DNA of 40,568 nt from Flavobacteriaceae bacterium (lineage in GTDB: Bacteria; Bacteroidota; Bacteroidia; Flavobacteriales; Flavobacteriaceae): contig CANGIF010000029.1 of the NCBI GenBank assembly GCA_947453885.1, forward strand, positions 1-40,568, in the 5' to 3' direction. The translations under genes and the position numbers were made by a program. The notes beneath the pieces were generated by a model. The model saw only the letters and a list, made by a program, of their open reading frames with translations, was not told the origin of the DNA and searched no databases. Of the stretch, positions 16,035-25,935 are shown one piece after another (within the stretch, counting starts at the first letter, position 1; every line of letters begins with the position of its first letter).

Positions 16035-19000
16035 ATGAGACAAGAAATAAAATTCAGTAAAATATACAATGAAATTCAAGAAAGGTTAAAAGAATCTATT
16101 TTATCACTTTGGGCAACAGGAGATGCAGAATTTCAGGTCTACTTATCTAATTTATTTGAAGATGAAAAATTGTTAGCTGAGCCAGTTTTTCAAAATACTT
16201 TTCCATGGACACCTGCAAAAGAAACTTTTGGAGATTTAACGTATTTATTTGACAATAATTTTATAAATAAATTGGATAAAATTAAAGGTGAGTATGAGTT
16301 TCCAAAAAATAGAAATCCATATAAGCATCAAATTATCAGTTGGAATACTCTTTTAAAAGAAAAAAAATCAATTGCAGTAACTACAGGGACTGGATCAGGT
16401 AAAACAGAATGCTTTATGTTACCAGTTTTACATGATTTGTACGAGAATTGCAAAAATGAACCTGGCGTGAGAGCTATATTTCTTTATCCTTTAAATGCAT
16501 TAATTGGCAGTCAAAAAAAGAGAATGGATGCTTGGGTTAAAGCACTTGATGGATTAACTTATGCTGTATATAATGGGAATACCCCAGATGGAAACACCCC
16601 AGCAAATAAAAGAAGAGAAGCTCATCCTGAATTGATAGATAGAAAAGATATAAGAGAAACTCCACCACAAATTCTTTTCACAAATCCATCTATGTTAGAA
16701 TACATTTTGGTTAGAGATAAAGACGTTTCATTACTAGAAAATTCAAAAGGAAAATTACGTTGGATTTTGTTAGATGAAGCTCATACCTTAGTAGGTTCAG
16801 CTGCTTCTGAAATGGCGCTATTAATAAGAAGAGTTGTTGATGCTTTTGAGGTTGATATTAAAGACTTACGTTTTGCAATAACTTCAGCAACAGTTGGTAG
16901 CGGTGAAGAAAGTGAAAATAGTTTAAAAGATTTCATGGTAAATCTTTGCGGTATTGAAAAAAATCAAATTGAAATAATTACTGGTAAAAGAGAATTTAAA
17001 GAATTACCAGAGAATTTTCAAATAGATAATAAAGATGAAATAAAACTATTAAGACAAAAGGTTTTCAATTCAGATGCTACTAGTTTATCTGAATTAACCA
17101 GTAGTGTCATATCTAAAAATGCTTCATCAAATGAAAAATTAATTGCAGTAGATGAGATTGTTGAAAATAAAGTGGGTAATGTTTCTATTTTACCATTAAG
17201 AGCACACTTATTCTCTCGTGGTATTGGTGGTGTTTATGTTTGTTCAAATATCAATTGTGATAAGCATAAAAATTTTGATGCCAAAAGTGTTATGGGAACA
17301 ATGACAACATATGCAGAAAAAAACTGTTCACATTGTAATTTTCCAATGTTTGAATTAGTCGCATGCCGTTCTTGCGGAAATGAACTGCTTCAAGCAGAAA
17401 AACAAAGAGAAAAAAATGATGAATTTTTAAAATTAGCAACATCAATAAATCAGGATAACTTTATAGTTGATGATTTAGACAATGATGAAAATGAAAATAC
17501 TAGTTCTATATCTCAATCATTCTTCTTTACGAAACGAAATAATAGTAAAAGATATGTAGCTAATACAATTGAATTCGGAATTGAAAGCAATGGTAAATTA
17601 AACAGAAGTAAAAATGAGTTTATAGAAGCAGATCGTGATGGGGAATGTGTTTGTCCACATTGTTCAAGCAATCTAGAAAACCCATTACATTTTAGAATTT
17701 CCTCATCATTTATGAATAGAATTTTATCCGATGTATTCCTTGAAAACACACCGGGTGCTGATGAAATTCGTTCAGAAATGCTCTGGGAAGGTCATAAATA
17801 CATATCTTTTACGGATAGTAGACAAGGCACAGCAAAAATTTCAGCTTTAATAAATATTGATAATGAGAACAATTGGATACGTTCTCAAGTATTTCATTTG
17901 CTTTGGAAAGAACAATTAAATAATTCACAAAACAACACTTTTAATTCCAGTGATTTACAAGAACTTGAAGAGCAACTAGCACTTCAAAAAAACCCTTTAT
18001 TAAGAAAAATGATAGAGGAGAACATAGAAAAAATAAAAGCTAATTCTCAAAAAAATGACGACAAGGTTCGTTTATCTTGGAAACAATTATATGATTTTCT
18101 AAATCCTAAAAAAGACCTTAAAACATTGTTTAAAAACAATAATCCAAGAGAAGATAATGATGTTAATATAGAAAAATATTCAAGGGCACTTTTGTTTGAT
18201 AATTTTGCAAGGAGAATTCCTAGAGAACGTTCATTAGAAAATTTAGGTATGATTAGTTTGGTTTATCCGGATTTAGATAATGTGCAATTACCCAAAATAG
18301 CTGAACAATATAAAATAGCTCTTGACGAATGGAAAAGTCTTTTAAAAATAGGATTAGATTATGTTATAAGATACCAATTTAGCTTCTTTGTAGATAGTAC
18401 AATTTATCCTTACTCAACTTCGTTCTTGAGAAGTTCTTTCATACATGAACCAGACTCAAATATAGTAAATGCTAAAAAATGGCCTAATTTCGGTAAGAAT
18501 GAATTAAGACCAAATAGAATGGCATTATTATTATGTGCCGGTTTGGGGTATTATAGTAGAGCAGAAATAAATAATGAAATAGAGGACGATATTAATGAGA
18601 TATTAAATGAAATATGGAAAACTATAAGAGGTAGAGTTTTGGACTCAGATGGTACCGGTTATAAGTTAAATTTAGAAGAAAGAACAAGATTTCAATTATC
18701 AGATAAATTATGGCTATGCCCAGTAAAAAAACGTTTAATTGATGCGCAATTTAAGGGTTTTTCTCCTTGGATAACGGGCTCTTTTTCTGAAGATAATATT
18801 AGACATTTTGAAATAAAACAATCGCAACCATTTACATTTCCAAAATTTCAATTTCCTTTCAACAGAAATGAGCAAAATGAATTAGATCTAATAAATACTA
18901 AAAAATGGATTGTTGAAAATTCAGTCGTTTGGAAACAAAATGGATTATGGAATGATATCCATGAAAAAATAATTTTAAATAGACCATTGTATTTATCTGG

Positions 19001-21935
19001 GGAACATTCTGCACAACAGAATGAAAAAAGATTAAAACAACTAGAAGATAAATTCGAAAAAGCAGAAATAAATATACTAAATTGTTCTACAACGATGGAA
19101 ATGGGTGTTGATATCGGAGGTATATCAACAGTTATTATGAATAACGTGCCTCCTGGACCAGCTAATTACTTACAAAGAGCCGGGCGTGCTGGCCGAAGAA
19201 ATGAAAGTAAGTCAATTGCATTTACTGTTTGTGCTCCAAACCCAGTAGGTTTGAATGCTTTCAATAAACCAACTTGGGCATTAACTCATAAAATTGCGCC
19301 ACCATTCATTTCTTTTAATAGCACGCAAGTTATTGAACGTCACATAAATGCTTTCTTTCTAGGTAAGTTTGTTCAAACAGATGAAGTCAAAGGAATTAAG
19401 GTTACTGACAAAATTGAGAACTTCTTTTTTGCAGAAATCGAGCCAATAGCGGTAAAATTTATTAGCTGGCTAATGGGTAATGATGTTATTAAATTTTCAC
19501 ATCAAGTGAATAGCATAACTAAAGAAACTAGTTTTGAAGATAAAAACTTCAATTATATTTTAAATAAAGTATTTTCTAATTTCAATAATGTATCAAATAA
19601 AGCTAGAAACAAAAAAGAAGGTTTCGAAATCAAACTAAGTGAAATGGAAGAAGAATTTGGAAAAAACTCTCCTGCTTACAAATCCATAAATATTCAATAC
19701 ATTCAATTTCTAAATAAAAATGCTTTAACCTATTTAGCACAGGAAGGTTTTTTACCTACTGCTGGTTTACCTACTGGTATAGTTGAATTCAATACCACAA
19801 ATATTGATACTTTAAATAGAAACAATAGAAGCAATAAGGAAAATCCATCATACTTTATTACAAGAGCATTGACTGAATTTGCTCCAGGTAATAATATTGT
19901 TATTGATGGTATGAATTATCATTCAGCAGGAATAATATTAGATGATAATAGAGGAACACAAACTTCTAAAGAAATTATTCAACTATGTAACTCTTGCGGT
20001 TATCAAAGAATAGTTGAAGTTTCTGCAGGCCAAAATATAGATACTGAGTGTCCACACTGTAACAATAATAATTTTAGAGGTATTAACTTTAATGATTCGA
20101 GTCTACGAAGCAATTTTACAGAGATGATTCAACCAGCTGGGTTTGCTGTAGATTTATATCAAACCCCAAATCGTAAAATATCGGAATCATCAAGAATACA
20201 ATATGTAGATCCTTTATTGATTAATGTTAAGCCTTGGCAGCAAGATAACAATAATGTTTACGACATTAGAGAAAGTGAAGACACTGGTGAAATTTTATAT
20301 TATAACGTAGGAAATGGCAATGGTTTTCATGTGTGTTTGCATTGTGGAAAAACGGGATTGTCATTAGAAGAACTCAATGATCATAGAAGATTAAGAGGAG
20401 GAAAAGATGATAATGGTGGTTCAGCATGTACAGGGAATTTTTCCTCTTCTGCAATACGTCCAAATGTGATTTTAGGCGGTAGATTTAAAACTGATTTTTG
20501 TGAAATTAGAATTAGAGAAAATAACGCCTATTCAAGAAATGAAACATTATTGTATTCATTAGGTTCGATTTTCGTAAAAGAATTAGCAAGTTATTTAGCT
20601 ATAGAAGCTAATGAATTAGAATTTGGTATCAAGCGATATGAAAATTATTGTACTATTTTCATTTTTGATACAACTAAAGGAGGAGCTGGATATGCAAATC
20701 AATTCTTTTTATACGCAGAAGAAATATTTAAGGAATCAAAAAACAAATTAGAATGCGAATGTCAAAATGCTTGTACTAAATGTTTAATAGATAGAAAAAC
20801 ACAATGGCATATCAATTTATTAGACAGAAATATAGCCTTAGATTGGTTAAAAACAATTAGCAACTTCAAAGTACCTGAGGAAATTAAAAGTATGTATCCA
20901 ACTGCAAAAAGAATGTTGGGAGGCATAAAACAAGAACTAATAAAATTAAATTACGCTTCAAAAATAAAAGAAGTTTGGTTGTTTGTTGATCCTCTAATTC
21001 AAAATTGGGACTTAGACAATATTTTATTTTTAGAAAATTTAAAAAGCAAAACAAATATTAATATCATCTTTAATAACATTCCTATTGTAGAAAATAATCA
21101 AGATACAATGACATTAATTCAGCTTGCTGCTTGGTCAACTTTGTGGATTAATAAAGATAATAAGGATGATTTAATAAATACTATTTCTTTAATCAAACTG
21201 CAAGATGGGGCTAATTCTACATATTTTGTAAATAGTCAAGTAAACCTTAGTCTAAATAGTAATTGGGGTGAAACTGAAAATGGTGAGGTTTATAAAATTA
21301 ATTCTGAAATACCCCTTAATTTTGAAAAATTTGAAACGACCAGTCTATTAAACTCGAGTAATGTTTATGAGGTTTATATAGATACAACATCTAGTATAAA
21401 ATCAGTTAACTTGGCTGACGAAGTGCTTAAAAATTTAACCAACAAAATAGATTTAAAAACAAAAATGAAAGGTCAAAAGTTCAATGTATCATATTACGAC
21501 CGTTATTTAAAAACGCCTTTTTCATGTCTATTAATGCTGCAGTTTTTAGACAGATTACAGAGTGTATTAGATTTTAATATTGAAGAGTTTAGTTTTATAG
21601 GTCAAAAATTTTACAACGATAGAGCACCATATAAAATTTTTCACGAATTTAAAGACAATGATTCAAGAGATAGCTACATAAAATTACTTAGTCATGAATT
21701 AAATTTAGTAACTGCAAACGTGTTATGTGATTCAATTCCTCATTATCGTTATTTTGATTTTAGCAATCAACAGTATAAAATAATCATAAGACCAGATGCT
21801 GGTGTAGAGCATGGATGGAAGATAAAAGATAGTAATATAAATTATGATGATGTTTTAGGTTTAGATACACATTTTGAAATACTTAAAATGAACAATCATC
21901 CTATCCTTTATACGATTAGTATTGAATGTATTTAA
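16035..21935 (+). CDS. druE: DruE-like giant DEAH helicase with DUF1998 C-terminus
   Basis: This 1966-residue superfamily 2 helicase has Walker A TGTGSGKTE (Lys123), DEAH box LLDEAHTL (247-250), motif III TSAT (about 282) and motif VI QRAGRAGRR (1047-1055) preceded by STTMEMGVDIGG. Between the helicase lobes lie Cys clusters (VCSNINC, CSHC, CRSCG, CPHC at about 400-545), with more at about 1315-1345 and 1430. Near 1575-1610 a DUF1998-type CECQNACTKC is followed by NLLDRNIALDWL. About 350 further residues follow. Length, motif order and the DruH-size partner match DruE, the hallmark of Druantia. It should move along nucleic acid using ATP. MrfA-type helicases share DUF1998 but are far shorter. 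It has no visible frameshift, so the system is probably functional. Confidence 0.82.
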   Translation: MRQEIKFSKIYNEIQERLKESILSLWATGDAEFQVYLSNLFEDEKLLAEPVFQNTFPWTPAKETFGDLTYLFDNNFINKLDKIKGEYEFPKNRNPYKHQIISWNTLLKEKKSIAVTTGTGSGKTECFMLPVLHDLYENCKNEPGVRAIFLYPLNALIGSQKKRMDAWVKALDGLTYAVYNGNTPDGNTPANKRREAHPELIDRKDIRETPPQILFTNPSMLEYILVRDKDVSLLENSKGKLRWILLDEAHTLVGSAASEMALLIRRVVDAFEVDIKDLRFAITSATVGSGEESENSLKDFMVNLCGIEKNQIEIITGKREFKELPENFQIDNKDEIKLLRQKVFNSDATSLSELTSSVISKNASSNEKLIAVDEIVENKVGNVSILPLRAHLFSRGIGGVYVCSNINCDKHKNFDAKSVMGTMTTYAEKNCSHCNFPMFELVACRSCGNELLQAEKQREKNDEFLKLATSINQDNFIVDDLDNDENENTSSISQSFFFTKRNNSKRYVANTIEFGIESNGKLNRSKNEFIEADRDGECVCPHCSSNLENPLHFRISSSFMNRILSDVFLENTPGADEIRSEMLWEGHKYISFTDSRQGTAKISALINIDNENNWIRSQVFHLLWKEQLNNSQNNTFNSSDLQELEEQLALQKNPLLRKMIEENIEKIKANSQKNDDKVRLSWKQLYDFLNPKKDLKTLFKNNNPREDNDVNIEKYSRALLFDNFARRIPRERSLENLGMISLVYPDLDNVQLPKIAEQYKIALDEWKSLLKIGLDYVIRYQFSFFVDSTIYPYSTSFLRSSFIHEPDSNIVNAKKWPNFGKNELRPNRMALLLCAGLGYYSRAEINNEIEDDINEILNEIWKTIRGRVLDSDGTGYKLNLEERTRFQLSDKLWLCPVKKRLIDAQFKGFSPWITGSFSEDNIRHFEIKQSQPFTFPKFQFPFNRNEQNELDLINTKKWIVENSVVWKQNGLWNDIHEKIILNRPLYLSGEHSAQQNEKRLKQLEDKFEKAEINILNCSTTMEMGVDIGGISTVIMNNVPPGPANYLQRAGRAGRRNESKSIAFTVCAPNPVGLNAFNKPTWALTHKIAPPFISFNSTQVIERHINAFFLGKFVQTDEVKGIKVTDKIENFFFAEIEPIAVKFISWLMGNDVIKFSHQVNSITKETSFEDKNFNYILNKVFSNFNNVSNKARNKKEGFEIKLSEMEEEFGKNSPAYKSINIQYIQFLNKNALTYLAQEGFLPTAGLPTGIVEFNTTNIDTLNRNNRSNKENPSYFITRALTEFAPGNNIVIDGMNYHSAGIILDDNRGTQTSKEIIQLCNSCGYQRIVEVSAGQNIDTECPHCNNNNFRGINFNDSSLRSNFTEMIQPAGFAVDLYQTPNRKISESSRIQYVDPLLINVKPWQQDNNNVYDIRESEDTGEILYYNVGNGNGFHVCLHCGKTGLSLEELNDHRRLRGGKDDNGGSACTGNFSSSAIRPNVILGGRFKTDFCEIRIRENNAYSRNETLLYSLGSIFVKELASYLAIEANELEFGIKRYENYCTIFIFDTTKGGAGYANQFFLYAEEIFKESKNKLECECQNACTKCLIDRKTQWHINLLDRNIALDWLKTISNFKVPEEIKSMYPTAKRMLGGIKQELIKLNYASKIKEVWLFVDPLIQNWDLDNILFLENLKSKTNINIIFNNIPIVENNQDTMTLIQLAAWSTLWINKDNKDDLINTISLIKLQDGANSTYFVNSQVNLSLNSNWGETENGEVYKINSEIPLNFEKFETTSLLNSSNVYEVYIDTTSSIKSVNLADEVLKNLTNKIDLKTKMKGQKFNVSYYDRYLKTPFSCLLMLQFLDRLQSVLDFNIEEFSFIGQKFYNDRAPYKIFHEFKDNDSRDSYIKLLSHELNLVTANVLCDSIPHYRYFDFSNQQYKIIIRPDAGVEHGWKIKDSNINYDDVLGLDTHFEILKMNNHPILYTISIECI

Positions 21936-22039
21936 AGCACCCACAATACACATTTATAATCAAACTTTGTACCATAAGTGTTAAATTAAATAAGGTGAAG
22001 ATGTTATAATAATAACAACCCTTGAATCTTGATTTTTAT

Positions 22040-22060
22040 TATTTCATTTGATATGAAATA
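22040..22060 (+). repeat. 8-bp inverted repeat between druE and the type I locus
   Basis: TATTTCAT (22040-22047) and ATGAAATA (22053-22060) form a perfect hairpin with a 5-base loop, about 105 bases after druE. It lacks a clear T run directly after the stem; it may be a weak terminator or an operator of the type I promoter. Apart from this, and the promoter listed next, the 220-base gap holds nothing recognisable. Confidence 0.35.
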
Positions 22061-22091
22061 TATTTTTGAATAACTCTACAATAAAATAAAT

Positions 22092-22121
22092 TTGCATATT
22101 TCATTATTTTGCGTATATTTG
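22092..22121 (+). promoter_or_regulatory. Flavobacterial promoter of the type I operon
   Basis: TTG (22092-22094), 19 bases, then TATATTTG (22114-22121) fits the Bacteroidota pattern TTG-N19-TAnnTTTG. The first gene starts 34 bases later at 22156. A second TAnnTTTG word (TAAATTTG 22087-22094) overlaps the -33 element. It has no TGCAC-N7-GCACA operator, so the type I locus seems to be outside that regulon. Confidence 0.6.
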
Positions 22122-22155
22122 CACCAGAAACGAATAACATTACAAAAATAATCAA

Positions 22156-22713
22156 ATGCAGGTTAAATTAAAAGAAATTGCAAATATTCAGTTCGGTTAT
22201 TACGGACAACCTAGTAAAGACGGTACAATACCATATTTACAAGCCAAGCATTTCAATGAATTTGGACAATATATTGGAGAGAATGACACTTTTTTAGAAG
22301 AAGACCCAAAAGCAATGGCAAACCTACTGCAAAACGAAGATATACTTTTCGTAGCAAAAGGCTTTCGTTTTTATGCAACATTATATAAAGAAGAGTTTGG
22401 AAATGCCATAGCATCTTCAATATTTTTTATTTTACGGACAGATAAAACAAGAATTATACCCGCTTATTTAGTTTCGGTACTTAATCTTCCTAAAAATTTA
22501 CTGCACTTTCAACAATCAGGTGCCGGAAGTACTATTCCTTCTATTCGTAAAAACGAATTAGCTGACTTTACATTTAATCTAATATCATTAGAACAGCAAC
22601 AGAAAGTAGTGTATTTACAAGAACTATATCTAAAAGACATTGAGCTTACAAATAATATAATCAAAGAGAAACAAAAACTATTTCAAACAACTATTTCAAA
22701 AATTATAAATTAG
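22156..22713 (+). CDS. Half-size type I specificity protein (single TRD)
   Basis: This 185-residue protein matches one half of HsdS. It has one target recognition domain (LKEIANIQFGYYGQPSKDG...YLQAKHF) and one trailing helix (LISLEQQQKVVYLQELYLKD). A complete HsdS has two TRDs and about 380-420 residues, as the one at 24252 does. It lies 5 bases before hsdM, so it is cotranslated with it. Half-S proteins can dimerise to make a symmetric specificity subunit, or compete with the full HsdS. It begins and ends cleanly, so it is probably a real gene and not a truncated copy. Confidence 0.8.
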   Translation: MQVKLKEIANIQFGYYGQPSKDGTIPYLQAKHFNEFGQYIGENDTFLEEDPKAMANLLQNEDILFVAKGFRFYATLYKEEFGNAIASSIFFILRTDKTRIIPAYLVSVLNLPKNLLHFQQSGAGSTIPSIRKNELADFTFNLISLEQQQKVVYLQELYLKDIELTNNIIKEKQKLFQTTISKIIN

Positions 22714-22718
22714 GAACT

Positions 22719-24251
22719 ATGGCAGAGAATAAAATTACACAAAGGGAAATCAACAATATTGTTTGGAAAGCTTGTGATACTTTACGCCCAGTAATGGGAA
22801 GCGAACAATACAAGGATTATATCCTTACACTATTATTTGTAAAATACTTGTCTGATGTGTGGAAAGATAAGGTAGAGCAATACCGAATTAAATATCCAGG
22901 CAATGAGGAAATGGTACAACGCCAATTGCAAAGAGAGCGGTTTATATTACCAGAAATATGCAATTTCGATTACCTATATCAAAACCGTAGTGAAGCCAAT
23001 ATAGGTGAAATTATTGATATTGGCTTAACGGCTTTAGAGGATGCCAACCGTGCTAAATTAGCAATGGTATTCCGCAGTATTTCTTTTAATTCTGAAACTG
23101 TCTTTGGTCAAACAAAACAGCGTAATGCGATTATGAAAAACTTATTAGTTGATTTTTCAGCTCTTGATTTACAACCATCACATTTAGAAGGAAACGATAT
23201 TATTGGAGATAGTTACGAGTTTTTAATTTCAAAATTTGCTGGGGAAAGTGGTAAGAAGTCTGGCGAGTTCTACACGCCAGGTGAAGTTAGTACCTTATTA
23301 GCAAAATTAGTTGACCCACAACCAGGTAATAGAATATGTGATCCAACGGCAGGATCGGGTTCTTTATTGATAAAAGTAGCAAATGAAGTGGAGGGAAAAA
23401 ACTATTCGCTTTACGGTCAAGAAAACAACGGAAGTACTTGGGCATTGTGTCGTATGAATATGTTTTTGCACGAACAAGACAGTGCAACAATTGAATGGGG
23501 TGATACTATCAATAATCCAAAACTATTAGAAAAGGACAATCTAATGAAGTTCAACATTGTTGTAGCAAATCCACCATTTTCTCTTGATAAATGGGGTGCA
23601 GACACAGCAAGTTCAGACCAGTTCAACCGTTTTCACAGAGGCGTTCCTCCAAAAAGCAAAGGAGATTATGCTTTTATCAGTCATATGATAGAAACCACCT
23701 ATGAAGATGTTGGAAAAGTTGGGGTTATTGTTCCTCACGGCGTATTGTTTCGTAGCAGCAGCGAAGGTCAAATTCGTAAAAAACTAATTGATGAAAACCT
23801 TTTGGAAGCAGTTATCGGCTTACCTGCCAATCTCTTTTTTGGCACAGGAATTCCAGCTGCCATATTAATTTTCAACAGAGGAAAAGGAGCAAATAGAGAC
23901 ATTTTATTTATTGATGCCAGTCGTGAATTCGATAGTGGTAAAAACCAAAATAAGTTAAGAGAAATCGACATTGAACATATTGTAACAGCTTTCAAATCTT
24001 TTAAAGCAGCTACACCGCTTACTTCAGAAAAAGGCGCTATTGTGGAAGATAAATACAGCTTCCGTGCAACAATGGCTGATATAATTGAAAACGATTACAA
24101 CCTTAATATTCCTCGTTACGTGGACACGTTTGAGGAAGAAGAAGAAGTAGATATCAAAGCCACACATACCAATATTACACAACTGAAACAACAACTAACA
24201 GAAGTAGAAAACCAAATGGAAAACTACTTGAAGGAATTAAACTTTATATAA
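22719..24251 (+). CDS. hsdM: Type I restriction-modification methyltransferase subunit HsdM
   Basis: The 510-residue protein has the normal length and layout of HsdM: a helical N-terminus (LRPVMGSEQYKDYILTLLFV), then the SAM-binding motif DPTAGSG (208-214) and catalytic NPPF (284-287), and a C-terminal coiled tail (THTNITQLKQQLTEVENQM). It transfers a methyl group from SAM to adenine N6 at sites chosen by HsdS. It sits between the half-HsdS and the full HsdS, with the stop codon directly followed by the next ATG. It resembles the methyltransferase half of the fused kinase at 8858 but has no added domain. Confidence 0.95.
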   Translation: MAENKITQREINNIVWKACDTLRPVMGSEQYKDYILTLLFVKYLSDVWKDKVEQYRIKYPGNEEMVQRQLQRERFILPEICNFDYLYQNRSEANIGEIIDIGLTALEDANRAKLAMVFRSISFNSETVFGQTKQRNAIMKNLLVDFSALDLQPSHLEGNDIIGDSYEFLISKFAGESGKKSGEFYTPGEVSTLLAKLVDPQPGNRICDPTAGSGSLLIKVANEVEGKNYSLYGQENNGSTWALCRMNMFLHEQDSATIEWGDTINNPKLLEKDNLMKFNIVVANPPFSLDKWGADTASSDQFNRFHRGVPPKSKGDYAFISHMIETTYEDVGKVGVIVPHGVLFRSSSEGQIRKKLIDENLLEAVIGLPANLFFGTGIPAAILIFNRGKGANRDILFIDASREFDSGKNQNKLREIDIEHIVTAFKSFKAATPLTSEKGAIVEDKYSFRATMADIIENDYNLNIPRYVDTFEEEEEVDIKATHTNITQLKQQLTEVENQMENYLKELNFI

Positions 24252-25406
24252 ATGGATATATCTAAATATAAGAACACTTCAGTAGGCTTAATACCAATTG
24301 ATTGGGATGTTAAGAAATTAGGGGAAATTGCTAAAATAAAACACGGTAGAGATCAAAAACAAGTTATTTGTGATAATGGTATTTATCCAATTCTTGGCAC
24401 AGGTGGTGAAATAGGTCGAACTAATAGTTTTTTATATGATAAACCATCCGTTTTGATTGGCAGAAAAGGCACAATTGACAAGCCACGTTTTATGGACACT
24501 CCATTTTGGACAGTTGATACGTTATTTTATACGGAACTCTCACAAAATATTGTTCCAATATGGCTTTTTAATGTTTTTCAAACAATTAATTGGTATTATT
24601 ATAATGAAGCATCTGGTGTCCCTAGCTTGAGTGGTTCAACTATTTCCGCAATAAATATTCCAACCCCACCGCTTCCAGAACAACAAAAAATAGCATCTAT
24701 ACTATCAACTTGGGATGCAGCGATTGATGATTGCAAAGCAATTATTGATAATTTAAAAGTTAGGAATTATGGATTAACTCAAAAATTACTTACTGGAAAA
24801 ATACGAGTAAAAGGGTTTACTGAAAAATGGAAAGTAAGTGCAATAAACGAATGTATGAGTTTTACTCCTAGACCAATTATAAAACCTACTGAAAATTATT
24901 TAGCATTAGGATTACGAAGCCACGGTAAAGGTGTTTTTCATAAAACTGATTTTGATCCAGCTTCTATTGCAATGGAAACAATGTACGAAGTAAAAGAAAA
25001 TGACCTAATCATAAATATCACATTCGCTTGGGAACACGCAGTAGCAATAGTTAGTAAAAAAGATGAAGGAGGCTTGGTTTCACATAGATTTCCAACCTAT
25101 ACATTCAACTCTCAAAATGCAATTCCCGAATATTTTAGACATTTTATTTTACAAAAAAGGTTCAAATTTTTATTGGAATTAATTTCTCCAGGTGGTGCAG
25201 GTCGAAATAGAGTAATGAGTAAAACCGATTTTCTAAAATTAGAAATTAAAATTCCTGATGTTGAGGAACAAAAAGCAATAGCTGACATTCTCGATAAAGC
25301 AACAGAAGAACTCAACCAATACCAACAAAAACTACAAACCTTGCAAGTACAGAAAAAGGGATTAATGCAGCAGTTGCTTACTGGAAAAACTAGAGTAAAA
25401 ATTTAA
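24252..25406 (+). CDS. hsdS: Type I restriction-modification specificity subunit HsdS
   Basis: The 384-residue HsdS has two TRDs (about 15-150 and 200-345), each followed by a conserved helix (PPLPEQQKIASILSTWDAAI and VEEQKAIADILDKATEELNQ). The two halves end in related peptides, LLTGKIRVKGF and LLTGKTRVKI; the DNA under them is a 24-base direct repeat (24789-24812 and 25377-25400) with three differences, a common feature of hsdS and a possible place for domain swapping. It binds a bipartite DNA target and positions HsdM and HsdR. It starts directly after the hsdM stop. HsdR is encoded almost 4 kb downstream, after three inserted genes. Confidence 0.93.
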   Translation: MDISKYKNTSVGLIPIDWDVKKLGEIAKIKHGRDQKQVICDNGIYPILGTGGEIGRTNSFLYDKPSVLIGRKGTIDKPRFMDTPFWTVDTLFYTELSQNIVPIWLFNVFQTINWYYYNEASGVPSLSGSTISAINIPTPPLPEQQKIASILSTWDAAIDDCKAIIDNLKVRNYGLTQKLLTGKIRVKGFTEKWKVSAINECMSFTPRPIIKPTENYLALGLRSHGKGVFHKTDFDPASIAMETMYEVKENDLIINITFAWEHAVAIVSKKDEGGLVSHRFPTYTFNSQNAIPEYFRHFILQKRFKFLLELISPGGAGRNRVMSKTDFLKLEIKIPDVEEQKAIADILDKATEELNQYQQKLQTLQVQKKGLMQQLLTGKTRVKI

Positions 25407-25419
25407 AATAGAGAAAGAT

Positions 25420-25935
25420 ATGAATGAATTAATTGAATTTTTTAATCATCCTTTTTTTGCTATTGTGGGTGGTGTAAGTACCGTAGTTGCAATATTTGGT
25501 TTTGGGTATACAATTTACACGATTATAAGTGGCGTAATGCCTGTGTGGATTAGACTAGGTAGAGGCTTGTCCAATAAAAAAATTGCAGTTTATGCAGAAA
25601 GTGAATTTGATAATTTTAAAGATTTATTAGTTGACTCAGGACTATTTAAAGAAAAAAATATTGAAAAAATTACTAGTGCTTCTTTGGGCAAAGGAGAAAG
25701 ACATACGATGATGCTAGTTAACTATAATGAGTTTGATGATAAAATTCAAGATATATTAAGGTTTAAAAAGGATAGTGACGCTTTGATTGTTTATGTTTCA
25801 AATGGTGTAAGAATATCTCAAAATATTATGGATAACATAAATAATCATAGAAATTCAATTCTAGTAACTTTTAGAGGAAGGTTACTTAACGATATTGTTA
25901 CATCATTAATTACAACAGCTTATGAGAAAAAGTAA
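25420..25935 (+). CDS. Small membrane-anchored protein, probable CBASS-type effector
   Basis: The 171-residue protein has a hydrophobic N-terminal stretch (about 12-42, VGGVSTVVAIFGFGYTIYTI) that can cross the membrane once or twice. A soluble alpha/beta domain (about 50-168) follows, with strands IAVYAESEF and DALIVYVSNG and a C-terminal RGRLLNDIVTSLI, reminiscent of a TIR-like or flavodoxin-like fold. I do not recognise the family. The gene overlaps the following nucleotidyltransferase by 14 bases, so the two are translated together. A membrane protein paired with a CD-NTase is the layout of type I CBASS and Pycsar, in which a nucleotide signal opens or assembles the membrane effector. The function is inferred from context. 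Confidence 0.6.
   Translation: MNELIEFFNHPFFAIVGGVSTVVAIFGFGYTIYTIISGVMPVWIRLGRGLSNKKIAVYAESEFDNFKDLLVDSGLFKEKNIEKITSASLGKGERHTMMLVNYNEFDDKIQDILRFKKDSDALIVYVSNGVRISQNIMDNINNHRNSILVTFRGRLLNDIVTSLITTAYEKK

Noticed and set aside
7805..21935. DISARM or BREX identity for the helicase block
   Set aside because: No DrmB/DrmC, PglZ, BrxC or BrxL gene is present. The helicase length (1966 residues) and the single large upstream partner fit Druantia type III better.
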